A stretch of 43,051 bases of DNA, taken from positions 1 to 43,051 of the forward strand of contig JAMOQI010000044.1 in NCBI GenBank assembly GCA_027064095.1, written 5' to 3'. Both the position numbers and the translations under genes were made by a program. Positions within the stretch are counted from its first letter, which is position 1; every line of letters begins with the position of its first letter. The notes beneath the pieces were generated by a model, which was not told where the DNA came from, did not search any database, and saw only the letters and a list, made by a program, of their open reading frames with translations. The stretch comes from Bacteroidales bacterium (lineage in GTDB: Bacteria > Bacteroidota > Bacteroidia > Bacteroidales > UBA1556). Of the stretch, positions 17,945 to 25,802 are shown one piece after another.

Positions 17945-18232
17945 TCATGATTTTTTATGAAGAAGTTCTTCTCTAATCATTGTTTTGCCACATTTAGGAC
18001 ATTTTAAAGTAGTACATTTTACGCCTCTCTCATGTGGTATTTTTTCTCCACATTTAGCACAAACACAATAACCCCCTTGTCCATATCCTCCTCCATTATT
18101 TTTAAATCTTCCACTACCTTTACCCGTTCCTTTGCCTTGTCCCATACTATCTCCCCTACCATCGTAGTGTTGTGTGCCATGATGCTCATGTTTTCCTGTT
18201 CCTCTATGCAATTCTTTTCCTTTATAATCCAT
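17945..18232 (-). CDS. Gly-rich zinc-ribbon protein, DUF5320-associated
   Basis: 95 aa. The N-terminal half is Gly/His/Lys-rich and likely disordered (GKHEHHGTQHYDGRGDSMGQ...). The C-terminal half has a two-CxxC ribbon: C58xC-x-x-C and CxxC in VCAKCGEKIPHERGVKCTTLKCPKCGKTMIREE. The same CVCPKCG-IPHERG-KCPxCG pattern is common in small proteins encoded beside DUF5320 and NifX/NifB-type cofactor proteins in anaerobic bacteria and archaea (recalled family knowledge). Its job is unknown; metal or Fe-S related handling is plausible. It follows the DUF5320 gene by 11 bp on the same strand, hence one operon. Confidence 0.75.
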   Translation of the reverse strand: MDYKGKELHRGTGKHEHHGTQHYDGRGDSMGQGKGTGKGSGRFKNNGGGYGQGGYCVCAKCGEKIPHERGVKCTTLKCPKCGKTMIREELLHKKS

Positions 18233-18243
18233 AGCTTAGTTTA

Positions 18244-18561
18244 TTATTTATTTTTTAAACCGGAAATTAAACTATCAATCTTACTTTCCAAAATAGAAAT
18301 TCGTTTTTCTATATTGGAATTATCGGTTGTATCGCGTTCTGCAAAATATCTATACCCCATACCTCTTCCATTTCCATATCCTCCACCAAAGTGTCTGCTT
18401 CTCCTACCAAATCCACTACCTTGCCTAAAGCCATTTCCTGCACCCATATTAACAAACTCTTCATTTTCATATCCAGCAGTATTATATCCTGCACAATATC
18501 CTGCTCTTCGACCAGTCATTTTACCCAATCCATTTGGACCTGTTTTATCTCCTCTTGGCAT
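18244..18561 (-). CDS. DUF5320 family protein
   Basis: 105 aa. It opens with the hallmark MPRGDKTGPNGLGKMTGRRAGYCAGY of DUF5320, continues with Gly/Arg-rich low-complexity sequence (GAGNGFRQGSGFGRRSRHFGGGYGNGRGMGYRYF) and ends in a short coiled coil (IEKRISILESKIDSLISGLKN). DUF5320 genes are typically found in strict anaerobes next to NifX/NifB-like and Mrp ATPase genes; none of these is adjacent here. The start has a strong AGGAGG Shine-Dalgarno (complement of 18567-18572), unusual for this phylum and for the rest of the window. Transcription is likely controlled by the palindrome at 18621-18636. Confidence 0.85.
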   Translation of the reverse strand: MPRGDKTGPNGLGKMTGRRAGYCAGYNTAGYENEEFVNMGAGNGFRQGSGFGRRSRHFGGGYGNGRGMGYRYFAERDTTDNSNIEKRISILESKIDSLISGLKNK

Positions 18562-18612
18562 ATTTACCTCCTATTTTAAATATTATTATTAAAAATTAAA
18601 TTATTGACGGCA

Positions 18613-18643
18613 CAAAGATAATGAACATATGTTCATTTGTCAA
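18613..18643 (-). promoter_or_regulatory. Promoter with perfect 16-bp palindromic operator
   Basis: On the minus strand TTG (complement of 18641-18643) and TATCTTTG (complement of 18613-18620) are 20 nt apart, a canonical phylum promoter. The spacer holds ATGAACATATGTTCAT (18621-18636), a perfect palindrome. A dimeric repressor bound here would block RNA polymerase. The regulator is not encoded nearby. Confidence 0.8.
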
Positions 18644-18658
18644 GTTTTTAACATAAAA

Positions 18659-18694
18659 AAACAGATAACTAAAATTAATTATAATTATCTGTTT
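18659..18694 (-). terminator. Rho-independent terminator after the nucleotidyltransferase gene
   Basis: AAACAGATAA (18659-18668) pairs with TTATCTGTTT (18685-18694). On the minus strand the stem is followed by a T-run (TTTTTTT), 23 bp beyond the stop at 18717. It also insulates the DUF5320 promoter. Confidence 0.85.
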
Positions 18695-18716
18695 AGCAAT
18701 ATGTTATTTATAGTAC

Positions 18717-19718
18717 TTAATCCAAAGTAGTAAAATCACCTATACTTACACTACGAGAATGTCCTTTGTAATGAACATAATTACCAATCATAGATTGTAG
18801 TAAAGCAGCATTATCAATATTACAATTTGTTTGAATAATGCTATTTTTAATAATGGAATTAGTAATCTTACTTCCCTCACCTATTGACACATGTGGTCCA
18901 ATAATAGAATTTTCAATAACAACATCATTACCAATAAAACAGGGTTCTATTATCAGCGAATTGTCAGTTTTAACATTATCAGCAATTAACTTTTCAATTC
19001 CATTAAGTTCCAGAATTCGTTGATTAGTATAAACTGTAGCGTCTTTATTACCACAATCTAACCATTCTTTAACTTGGCCACTATAAAATTTCAATCCTTT
19101 TAGTTTCATATTTTCCAAAGCATCAGTAAGCTGATATTCACCACTTTTTACAATATTGTTATCCATTAAGTATTGAAGTTCACTCTGTAGATTTTCACCA
19201 TCCTTAAAATAGTAAATACCAATAATTGCTTCATTAGAAACAAACTTGGCTGGTTTCTCCACAAAATCAGTGATAATACCATTAGTATCTTTTTTTACAA
19301 CACCAAAAGCAGAAGGATCTTCTACTTTATGTGTCCAAATAATGCCATCTTTGTCTAAATCTAACTGAAAATCGGCGTCGAATAATGTATCGGCAAAGGC
19401 AACAATAACATTACCTTTAAGCGAATCTGCTGCACAATTAATAGCATGAGCTGTGCCCAAAGCTTTTGTTTGATAATAGATACTTCCTTTTGCTCCGAGA
19501 TTCTCAGCGATTTTTATTAATTCTTTTTCTACTTCATCACCAAAATCACCAATAATGAAGGCAATCTCATCAACATCATGGCCAGCAACTTTAACAATCC
19601 CTTCTGCAAGGCGTTGAACGATTGGTTTACCGGCAATTCTAATAAGGGGTTTAGGAATAGTAAGAGTATGAGGTCTCATTCTTTTACCCATTCCTGCCAT
19701 TGGTATAATTATTTTCAT
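18717..19718 (-). CDS. Sugar-phosphate nucleotidyltransferase with left-handed beta-helix tail
   Basis: 333 aa. Residues 1-235 are a GT-A nucleotidyltransferase: MKIIIPMAGMGKRMRPHT (GxGxRxxP), IPKPLIRIAGKPI, ALGTAHAI, AFADTLFD (metal-binding D), FVEKP. The rest has hexapeptide-type repeats (IEPCFIGNDVVIENSIIGPHVSIGEGSKITNSIIKNSIIQ). It makes an NDP-sugar (glucose-1-phosphate thymidylyl/uridylyl-type) for surface glycans. The substrate is undetermined. Its 5' region carries a 22-bp element almost identical to one upstream of the M23 peptidase gene at 25.7 kb. A strong terminator follows. Confidence 0.88.
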   Translation of the reverse strand: MKIIIPMAGMGKRMRPHTLTIPKPLIRIAGKPIVQRLAEGIVKVAGHDVDEIAFIIGDFGDEVEKELIKIAENLGAKGSIYYQTKALGTAHAINCAADSLKGNVIVAFADTLFDADFQLDLDKDGIIWTHKVEDPSAFGVVKKDTNGIITDFVEKPAKFVSNEAIIGIYYFKDGENLQSELQYLMDNNIVKSGEYQLTDALENMKLKGLKFYSGQVKEWLDCGNKDATVYTNQRILELNGIEKLIADNVKTDNSLIIEPCFIGNDVVIENSIIGPHVSIGEGSKITNSIIKNSIIQTNCNIDNAALLQSMIGNYVHYKGHSRSVSIGDFTTLD

Positions 19719-19743
19719 ATGTTTAAAATTTATTAATATGTAT

Positions 19744-19765
19744 GTGATATGGAGTCACATAACAA
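19744..19765 (-). promoter_or_regulatory. Shared upstream element, copy 1
   Basis: GTGATATGGAGTCACATAAC and the next AA (19744-19765) lie 26-47 bp upstream of the nucleotidyltransferase start. The same 22 bp, one mismatch, lie 23-44 bp upstream of the M23 peptidase start (25760-25781). GTGA...TCAC forms a small inverted repeat. No other copy was seen in the window. Confidence 0.5.
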
Positions 19766-19889
19766 TATTTTAATCATGCCTCTGTGGGGCAATTTACGAT
19801 TAAAAATTGTTATGTTCGTTGCATATGATTAAATATTTTCTATAGGAGAAATCGATCTTTGCCGATTTTCATTTTGTTATAATTAGTTT

Positions 19890-20321
19890 TTACACTCCGG
19901 TACTTCCAAATCCTCCACTACCTCTCTCAGTAGATGATAAGTCCTCAACCAATTCCCATTCTGCTTGTTCGTGAGATGCAAATACCATTTGGGCAATTCT
20001 ATCACCGTGTTTAATAGTAAAAGATTCGTTGGAGAGATTTATAAGAATTACCATTATTTCACCCCTATAATCGGCATCAATAGTCCCAGGAGTGTTTAGG
20101 ACAGTAATGCCCTTTTTTATTGCCAATCCACTTCTAGGACGAACTTGTGCTTCATAGCCTATAGGAATTTCAATAAAAATACCTGTTGGTACAATTGTTC
20201 TTTCAAGTGGCTTCATTATAATATCAGCCTTTAAGTTGGCCCGTAAATCCACTCCAGCACTTGCTTTAGTGCCATAATGAGGTAAATCATTATTAGATTT
20301 ATTTACAATTCTTATTTGCAT
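19890..20321 (-). CDS. dut: dUTP diphosphatase (trimeric dUTPase)
   Basis: 143 aa from the ATG at 20321. The upstream-extended frame from 20381 is rejected because the likely promoter -7 element (20342-20349) lies inside it and families begin MQIRIVNKS. All five dUTPase motifs are present: 1 ASAGVDLRA, 2 [11 protein letters not shown], 3 [14 protein letters not shown] with the catalytic Asp, 4 GDRIAQMVF, 5 [11 protein letters not shown]. It hydrolyses dUTP to dUMP and PPi, keeping uracil out of DNA and feeding thymidylate. It is followed by the nucleotidyltransferase gene after a 171-bp gap. Confidence 0.95.
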   Translation of the reverse strand: MQIRIVNKSNNDLPHYGTKASAGVDLRANLKADIIMKPLERTIVPTGIFIEIPIGYEAQVRPRSGLAIKKGITVLNTPGTIDADYRGEIMVILINLSNESFTIKHGDRIAQMVFASHEQAEWELVEDLSSTERGSGGFGSTGV

Positions 20322-20341
20322 ACCTTTTGTATTTATTTTGG

Positions 20342-20349
20342 CAAAGATA
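20342..20349 (-). promoter_or_regulatory. -7 element of dut
   Basis: The complement of CAAAGATA is TATCTTTG, a perfect TAnnTTTG, 21 bp upstream of the dut ATG at 20321. No -33 box at the usual distance is seen. Confidence 0.5.
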
Positions 20350-20431
20350 AGATTTTTAGATAAGTATATACTCTTTTTCAAGAAATCAATAAATAGATAA
20401 AAAACATAATAAAATACCTGCTATTTTTCTC

Positions 20432-20439
20432 TATATTTG
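20432..20439 (+). promoter_or_regulatory. -7 element of the peptide transporter gene
   Basis: TATATTTG fits TAnnTTTG and lies 55 bp before the ATG at 20495. It is divergent from the dut promoter; the -33 region is not convincing. Confidence 0.45.
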
Positions 20440-20494
20440 CCAATTCAGATTTTTATAGGAATTTTATTTTCATTATTAACCAATAATTTACAAT

Positions 20495-22135
20495 ATGTTT
20501 AAAGGACACCCTAAAGGACTATATGTCGCTTTTTTTGCCAATATGGGCGAGCGTTTTGGTTTCTATACTATGATGGGAGTTTTGGTTTATTACCTAACTG
20601 CTAAATATGGATTAACAGGAACTAATGCAGGTTTTATTTACAGTACCTTTTACTTTCTAATTTACGGATTAGCTCTTGTTGGAGGTTTAGTTGCAGATAA
20701 AACTCAAAATTATAAAGGAGTTATTTTTGTTGGATTAATTACCATGCTAGCCGGCTATATTCTTATGTCAATACCTGGTTTTGGCTTAGGTTTTACGCTT
20801 TTTGCATTATTTACTATTGCATTTGGTAATGGTCTTTTCAAAGGAAATTTACAAGCTGTAGTGGGTCAATTGTATGATGACCCTAAGTACTCACATCTTA
20901 GAGATTCTGCATTTAGTGTTTTCTATATGGGGATAAATGTGGGAGCACTTTATGCACCACATGCTGCTTCAGGCATTATTAGTTGGTTTATAAGAAGCCA
21001 AGGATATGAAAGAAATGATCTTCTTCCCGGATTAATTCATAAATTTAATAACGGAACTTTATCAGCAGTAGAATCTACTGATTTTCAAAAACTTGCAGAT
21101 AGTGTTACGGGTACAACAGTGAGTGATTTAACAGCCTTTGCGCATGATTATTTAACTGCATATAGTACTGGTTTTAACTATGCCTTTGCTGCTGCAGGAG
21201 CAACAATGGTTGTTTCATTTATAGTATATTTATTATTTAAAAATATGCTTCCTGATGTAAAGAAAAAGCAAGAAGAAGGTACTGCTGTAGTAGAAATGAG
21301 TAAAGAAGAGACAAAGCAAAGAATGACAGCTCTATTTCTTGTATTTGGAGTAGTAATATTCTTTTGGATGGCATTTCATCAAAATGGACTTACTATGAGT
21401 CTGTTTGCTAGAGATTATACAGTTCAAGAAGTTGGACCTAGCGCAAATATATTCTTTAATGTTTGGTCGTTGACGGCGGTAATAGTTGGCTTCTTTGGCT
21501 TCCTGACATTAATAAAGAAAGAAGCTAGTATGATTAACCGCGTTATTGGTGGTGGTATTACTGTAGTGGGAGCCTATGCTGTTTACTATATGTATGGAAC
21601 TTTTGCAGAATCTACTCCTTTTTCACCAGAGTTATTCCAACCTTTTAATCCTTCATTTATAGTAATTCTTACTCCTATTATCTTGGGTATTTTTGCTTGG
21701 TTGAATAAAAGAGGTAAAGAACCTTCTGCTCCTCGTAAAATTGGTATGGGAATGATTATTACTTCCGTTGCATTTTTAATTTTATTAATAGGCTCCATTG
21801 GTTTAGATCCATTTAGTGCACTAACACCGGAATCTCCAAGAGTTGGCGTGGGTTGGTTAATAGGAACATATTTCACCCTTACTATTGCTGAGCTATTCCT
21901 AAGCCCAATGGGTATATCGTTTGTTTCGAAAGTGTCTCCTCCAAAATATCAGGGATTGATGCAAGGTGGATGGCTTGGAGCTACAGCTCTTGGAAATCAA
22001 ATGTTATGGATTGGAAGTTATCTTTATGAAAGAATTGCAATTTGGCAAGTCTGGCTAGTTTTCATTGTTCTAACCTTAATTGCTGCAGCATTTATATTCT
22101 CTATAATGAAAAAATTAGAAAAAGTATCGAAATAA
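20495..22135 (+). CDS. POT-family proton-dependent oligopeptide transporter
   Basis: 546-aa multi-spanning inner-membrane transporter of the PTR2/POT family (about 14 helices). The family ExxER region appears as ANMGERFGFYTMMGVLVYYL in TM1, followed by GGLVADKTQNYKGVIF (the MFS loop), and late helices contain AELFLSPMGISFVSKVSPPKYQG, the FFxPVG/SELxxSPxG-type signature. It imports di- and tripeptides with protons (family knowledge), fitting a peptide-using organism. It has its own -7 element upstream and a strong terminator downstream, so it is probably monocistronic. Confidence 0.93.
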   Translation: MFKGHPKGLYVAFFANMGERFGFYTMMGVLVYYLTAKYGLTGTNAGFIYSTFYFLIYGLALVGGLVADKTQNYKGVIFVGLITMLAGYILMSIPGFGLGFTLFALFTIAFGNGLFKGNLQAVVGQLYDDPKYSHLRDSAFSVFYMGINVGALYAPHAASGIISWFIRSQGYERNDLLPGLIHKFNNGTLSAVESTDFQKLADSVTGTTVSDLTAFAHDYLTAYSTGFNYAFAAAGATMVVSFIVYLLFKNMLPDVKKKQEEGTAVVEMSKEETKQRMTALFLVFGVVIFFWMAFHQNGLTMSLFARDYTVQEVGPSANIFFNVWSLTAVIVGFFGFLTLIKKEASMINRVIGGGITVVGAYAVYYMYGTFAESTPFSPELFQPFNPSFIVILTPIILGIFAWLNKRGKEPSAPRKIGMGMIITSVAFLILLIGSIGLDPFSALTPESPRVGVGWLIGTYFTLTIAELFLSPMGISFVSKVSPPKYQGLMQGGWLGATALGNQMLWIGSYLYERIAIWQVWLVFIVLTLIAAAFIFSIMKKLEKVSK

Positions 22136-22157
22136 TAATTCTATAATATATTAGGTT

Positions 22158-22188
22158 AAAGGCTGCTATGAACTACATGGCAGCCTTT
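22158..22188 (+). terminator. Rho-independent terminator after the peptide transporter gene
   Basis: AAAGGCTGCTATG (22158-22170) pairs with CATGGCAGCCTTT (22176-22188) with one G-T pair, then TTATTTTT. The stem core is the same as in the terminator at 1943-1974. Confidence 0.9.
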
Positions 22189-22218
22189 TATTTTTCTCAT
22201 TCATCACAATACATTATG

Positions 22219-22226
22219 TACTTTTG
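22219..22226 (+). promoter_or_regulatory. -7 element of the 5'-nucleotidase gene
   Basis: TACTTTTG fits TAnnTTTG, 20 bp before the ATG at 22247. The -33 region falls on the T-tract of the preceding terminator. Confidence 0.5.
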
Positions 22227-22246
22227 CAATACTAAAATTTACAGAT

Positions 22247-23953
22247 ATGAAAAACATCATTTTAATTTTAGGTTTATTTATAATAATCCTTAGCTCATGC
22301 CAACAAATGGATAAAAAAGAAAACCTTAAAATAGCATTCATTGAAACTACAGATGTGCATGGAAGCTTTTTTCCCTACGATTTGATTAATAAGACAGATG
22401 CTAATGGTAGTTTAGCACAAGTTTACACTTATGTGAAACAGCTGCGCCAACAGGATAGTTTAGAAGTGGTGTTGTTGGATAATGGTGATATTTTGCAAGG
22501 TACTCCTGTAATTTATTATGCAAATTATGTAGATAAAAGTAAGATTCACCCTTTAGCTCAAATGATGAACTTTATGAATTATGACGCTCAAACTATTGGC
22601 AATCACGATATTGAAGCAGGTCATAATGTATATGATAAATATGCCCAAGAAATAAAATTCCCATTATTAGCTGCAAATGCCATTGACTCCAATACATCTC
22701 AACCATATTTTAAACCATATTATATTATTGAAAAACAGGGTGTTAAGATAGTAGTTCTGGGATTAATAACTCCATCAATCCCCAATTGGTTACCAGAGTA
22801 TCTTTGGTCAGGAATGTATTTTGAAGATATGATAGAAAGTGCCAGATTTTGGGTAAAAACTATCAAAGAAGTTGAAAAACCAGATTTATTAATAGGGCTT
22901 TTTCATTCTGGGCTTGATGCAAATTATGGAGGTGCAAATTCTCTATCAAGGTTTAATGAGAATGCCAGTCTCCTTGTAGCAAAAGAAGTTCCCGGTTTTG
23001 ATGCAGTATTTAGCGGTCACGATCATCGCAAACAAGTTTATACAATTAAAGATAACGACAGCAATGAGGTGGTAATATTAAATGGAGGTTCTCATGCACA
23101 TAATGTAGCCCAAGTAGAATTTAATCTGCATTGGAATAATGAAAAGAAAGCTTATGACAAAACAGCATCTGCTTCATTAATAGAAATAAAAGATTTCGCT
23201 GCCGACTCAAGTTTTATGGCTAAGTTCTCTCCATGGTTTACTGCTGCAAAGGAATATACTAGTGAAGTTATTACTACTATGGCAGATACTATTTTTGCGA
23301 AGAACGCATTATATGGGCCATCAGAATTTGTCGATATGATTCACAAGGCTCAATTAGAAATTTCTGGTGATGAGATATCTTTTGCAGCACCATTTTCTAT
23401 TAATGCGATTATCCCACAAGGAAATTTTACAAGAGCAAATTTATTCAATCTGTATCGTTTTGAAAACTTCCTTTGTACTGTTGTATTAAAGGGCTATGAA
23501 GTGAAAAATTATCTTGAATATTCTACTGACCTATGGTTTGACACTACAATGAATGCACAAGGAAATTATTTATTATTAAATAGTGAAGCCCCATCGCCTT
23601 ATCATAAAGTAAATCTTAAAAATCCATATTATAATTTTGATTCTGCTGCAGGCATAAAATACGAGATAGACCCAACAGCGGAGCGAGGTCATAGAGTGCG
23701 AATAATATCAATGGCCAACGGTGATAAGTTTGACCATCAAAAGACATATAAAGTAGTTATGAATTCGTATAGGGCAAATGGTGGCGGAGGGTATCTAACA
23801 GAAGGCCTTGGAATAGACAAAAGAGCTATTAATCATAGAATAGTTAGCACATCAAAAAAAGGCTTTAGAGACCTACTGGGAGAATGGCTAAAGAAACAGG
23901 GAAAATATTTTAAAGCTGTAAAACTTAATTCGTGGACTATTAACACCTATTAA
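22247..23953 (+). CDS. Lipoprotein 5'-nucleotidase / metallophosphatase (UshA-type)
   Basis: 568 aa. A lipoprotein signal peptide with lipobox LSSC (lipidated C18) anchors it in an envelope membrane. The calcineurin-like metallophosphatase domain shows all metal-binding blocks: TTDVHGS, DNGDILQGTP, GNHDIEAG, GLFHSG and SGHDHRKQ. The C-terminal half is the 5'-nucleotidase substrate domain (FAAPFSINAIIPQGNFTRANLFNLYRFEN..., VMNSYRANGGGGYLTEG). It dephosphorylates nucleotides or cyclic 2',3'-nucleotides outside the cytoplasm, supplying nucleosides and phosphate. Its stop overlaps the next start by one base (TAATG), so it is coupled to the DMT exporter gene. Confidence 0.93.
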   Translation: MKNIILILGLFIIILSSCQQMDKKENLKIAFIETTDVHGSFFPYDLINKTDANGSLAQVYTYVKQLRQQDSLEVVLLDNGDILQGTPVIYYANYVDKSKIHPLAQMMNFMNYDAQTIGNHDIEAGHNVYDKYAQEIKFPLLAANAIDSNTSQPYFKPYYIIEKQGVKIVVLGLITPSIPNWLPEYLWSGMYFEDMIESARFWVKTIKEVEKPDLLIGLFHSGLDANYGGANSLSRFNENASLLVAKEVPGFDAVFSGHDHRKQVYTIKDNDSNEVVILNGGSHAHNVAQVEFNLHWNNEKKAYDKTASASLIEIKDFAADSSFMAKFSPWFTAAKEYTSEVITTMADTIFAKNALYGPSEFVDMIHKAQLEISGDEISFAAPFSINAIIPQGNFTRANLFNLYRFENFLCTVVLKGYEVKNYLEYSTDLWFDTTMNAQGNYLLLNSEAPSPYHKVNLKNPYYNFDSAAGIKYEIDPTAERGHRVRIISMANGDKFDHQKTYKVVMNSYRANGGGGYLTEGLGIDKRAINHRIVSTSKKGFRDLLGEWLKKQGKYFKAVKLNSWTINTY

Positions 23954-24843
23954 TGGAGAAACAAAACAAAGCTTATATTTTTGCTATTTCGGCTGTAATA
24001 TTATGGTCAACAGTAGCAACAGCTTTTAAGATAGCTCTGGTAAAATTAGACTTTGTCCAGCTGCTTTTCGTTTCTTCAGCTGTAGCAAGTATAGTTTTAT
24101 TTTTTATTCTTACACTAGAATCTAAACTCAAAATAGCCTTTTCCATTAGTAAAAAAGAGCTTTTACAAGCAGTATTTCGGGGTGCATTGAATCCTTTTCT
24201 TTATTATTTAATCCTTTTTAAAGCTTATGCTATTCTTCCTGCTCAGGAAGCAATGACACTGAATTATATTTGGCCCATAATGCTGGTTTTGTTGGCAGTT
24301 CCATTATTAAAACAGAAACTAAAGATAAAGGGATTATTATCGGTGCTTATTAGTTTTTTCGGTGTTATTATTATTGCAACTAAAGGAGATTTTATAAATC
24401 TAAAACTAAGTAATTTGTATGGTGATATACTTGCAATTTCAACTTCTATAGTTTGGGCTTATTTTTGGATAGTAAATATAAAATCTAAGATTGATGAAAG
24501 TATTAAACTTTTTTACAGTTTTCTGTTTGGATTTATCTTTACAATTCCTGTTGTATTTCTTTTTTCAGACTTTAATATTGAATTCACAGCTAGTCTGGGA
24601 GCTGCGGTATATGTTGGTGTTGCAGAAATGGGAATTACATTTTTCTTTTGGCTATATGCTTTAAAACTCTCAAATAGAACTGATAGTGTAAGCCAATTAA
24701 TATTTCTTTCTCCTTTTCTTTCTTTAATATTTATAAGCACAATTCTACAAGAAGAAATTCATCGAAGTACTTTGTTGGGGTTAGCATTTATTTTGGGAGG
24801 AATTTTTCTTAATAAAATGAAAACGAAGAAAAAGATTAAATAA
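23953..24843 (+). CDS. EamA/DMT-family membrane transporter
   Basis: 296 aa with two EamA repeats, about ten transmembrane helices (AYIFAISAVILWSTVATAFKIAL opens repeat 1; YGDILAISTSIVWAYFWIV opens repeat 2) and a lysine-rich C-terminus (NKMKTKKKIK). Such drug/metabolite transporters move small metabolites or amino acids; the substrate is unknown. The TAATG overlap with the nucleotidase gene suggests co-expression, so nucleoside or base transport is conceivable (inference). It is convergent with the M23 peptidase gene, 21 bp between stops. Confidence 0.88.
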   Translation: MEKQNKAYIFAISAVILWSTVATAFKIALVKLDFVQLLFVSSAVASIVLFFILTLESKLKIAFSISKKELLQAVFRGALNPFLYYLILFKAYAILPAQEAMTLNYIWPIMLVLLAVPLLKQKLKIKGLLSVLISFFGVIIIATKGDFINLKLSNLYGDILAISTSIVWAYFWIVNIKSKIDESIKLFYSFLFGFIFTIPVVFLFSDFNIEFTASLGAAVYVGVAEMGITFFFWLYALKLSNRTDSVSQLIFLSPFLSLIFISTILQEEIHRSTLLGLAFILGGIFLNKMKTKKKIK

Positions 24844-24864
24844 AATAAATAAACGATTAGATAT

Positions 24865-25737
24865 CTACCGAACTCTAATTCTTTGCCCTATTTGTAGTAT
24901 TGCATTTTGATTAATACCATTATAATAACAAAGTTTACTAACAGTAGTGTGGTATCTACGCGCTATTGCAGACAGCGTATCGCCTTTTTTAACATAACAA
25001 ACTTTGGCATTTTTATCTGCTTTTATTCTTTTTATATAATCAAAGTTTTCATCAGTAAGAACTACCTTATTGGAGATAAGTTTAGCATTTTCGAAATCAA
25101 TAATACTCTCCGGGTCGATAGCTTTGCCCAGATATCGTACTTCAAAATGTAGATGGCTTCCTGTTGACCTACCAGTATTACCACCAAGAGCTATTCTTTC
25201 TCCGGCTTTTACAATCTGATTTGTATCAACTAAAATTTTAGACAAATGACCATATATTGTCTCCAGTCCATTAGCATGCCTTAGCACTATCACTTTTCCA
25301 AAACCTCTTTCATAGGTGGTTATTCGCACCATTCCATCAAAAGCAGCAACTACAGGATCTCCTGTTATTAAATCTATATCAGTACCATAGTGATAGCGAT
25401 ATCTTCTGTATCCAAAATGTGAAGTGATGGGACCAATAACTGGTTGTACAAAGTAGATTTCTTTAATTGAATCTTGTAAAATTAATGGAATAGAATCAAA
25501 TTCTATTTTTTCGTTTTCCTGTACATAATGTATTTTATTATTATCCCAATTCTTATAAATATCAGCTGCAGGATAAAGATATTTAGAAAGTGAATCGTAT
25601 AAATTATAAAAGTTAGAGCTTATATCCGTGCTGTCATTTTTACTTTCTATAATTGGTTTTTTATTAGTGGTATTTTGAGCAAAAACATTATAAAAAGATA
25701 TTATGATTAACAGAATAAATACAACTCTAACTTTCAT
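24865..25737 (-). CDS. M23 metallopeptidase with C-terminal LysM domain
   Basis: 290 aa from the ATG at 25737, chosen over 25773 because a signal peptide (MKVRVVFILLIIISFYNVFA) starts there. The peptidase domain (about 103-215) has HYGTDID with H116 and D120, and HLHFEVR with H195 and H197, the LytM zinc ligands, plus GSHLHFE context; it should be an active peptidoglycan DD-endopeptidase type. A single LysM domain (about 247-290, YVKKGDTLSAIARRYHTTVSKL) binds glycan. The active domain placed before LysM suggests cell-wall remodelling in the periplasm. An element shared with the nucleotidyltransferase gene lies upstream. Confidence 0.92.
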   Translation of the reverse strand: MKVRVVFILLIIISFYNVFAQNTTNKKPIIESKNDSTDISSNFYNLYDSLSKYLYPAADIYKNWDNNKIHYVQENEKIEFDSIPLILQDSIKEIYFVQPVIGPITSHFGYRRYRYHYGTDIDLITGDPVVAAFDGMVRITTYERGFGKVIVLRHANGLETIYGHLSKILVDTNQIVKAGERIALGGNTGRSTGSHLHFEVRYLGKAIDPESIIDFENAKLISNKVVLTDENFDYIKRIKADKNAKVCYVKKGDTLSAIARRYHTTVSKLCYYNGINQNAILQIGQRIRVR

Positions 25738-25759
25738 ATGTTTAGTTTTATTAATTTGG

Positions 25760-25781
25760 TGATATGGAGTCATATAACAAA
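25760..25781 (-). promoter_or_regulatory. Shared upstream element, copy 2
   Basis: GTGATATGGAGTCATATAAC and the next AA, 23-44 bp upstream of the M23 gene start, match 19744-19765 at 21 of 22 bases, and both are placed similarly before ATATG-type starts. Confidence 0.5.
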
Positions 25782-25802
25782 TTAATATTATCGAAGGCTT
25801 AA

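Noticed and set aside
18032-18592. 186-aa plus-strand frame over the DUF5320 pair
   Set aside because: It is the antisense shadow of two real genes; composition is an artefact of Gly/Arg-rich coding on the other strand.
20321-20381. N-terminal extension of dUTPase from 20381
   Set aside because: It would place the perfect -7 element TATCTTTG inside the coding region; the conserved fold starts at 20321.
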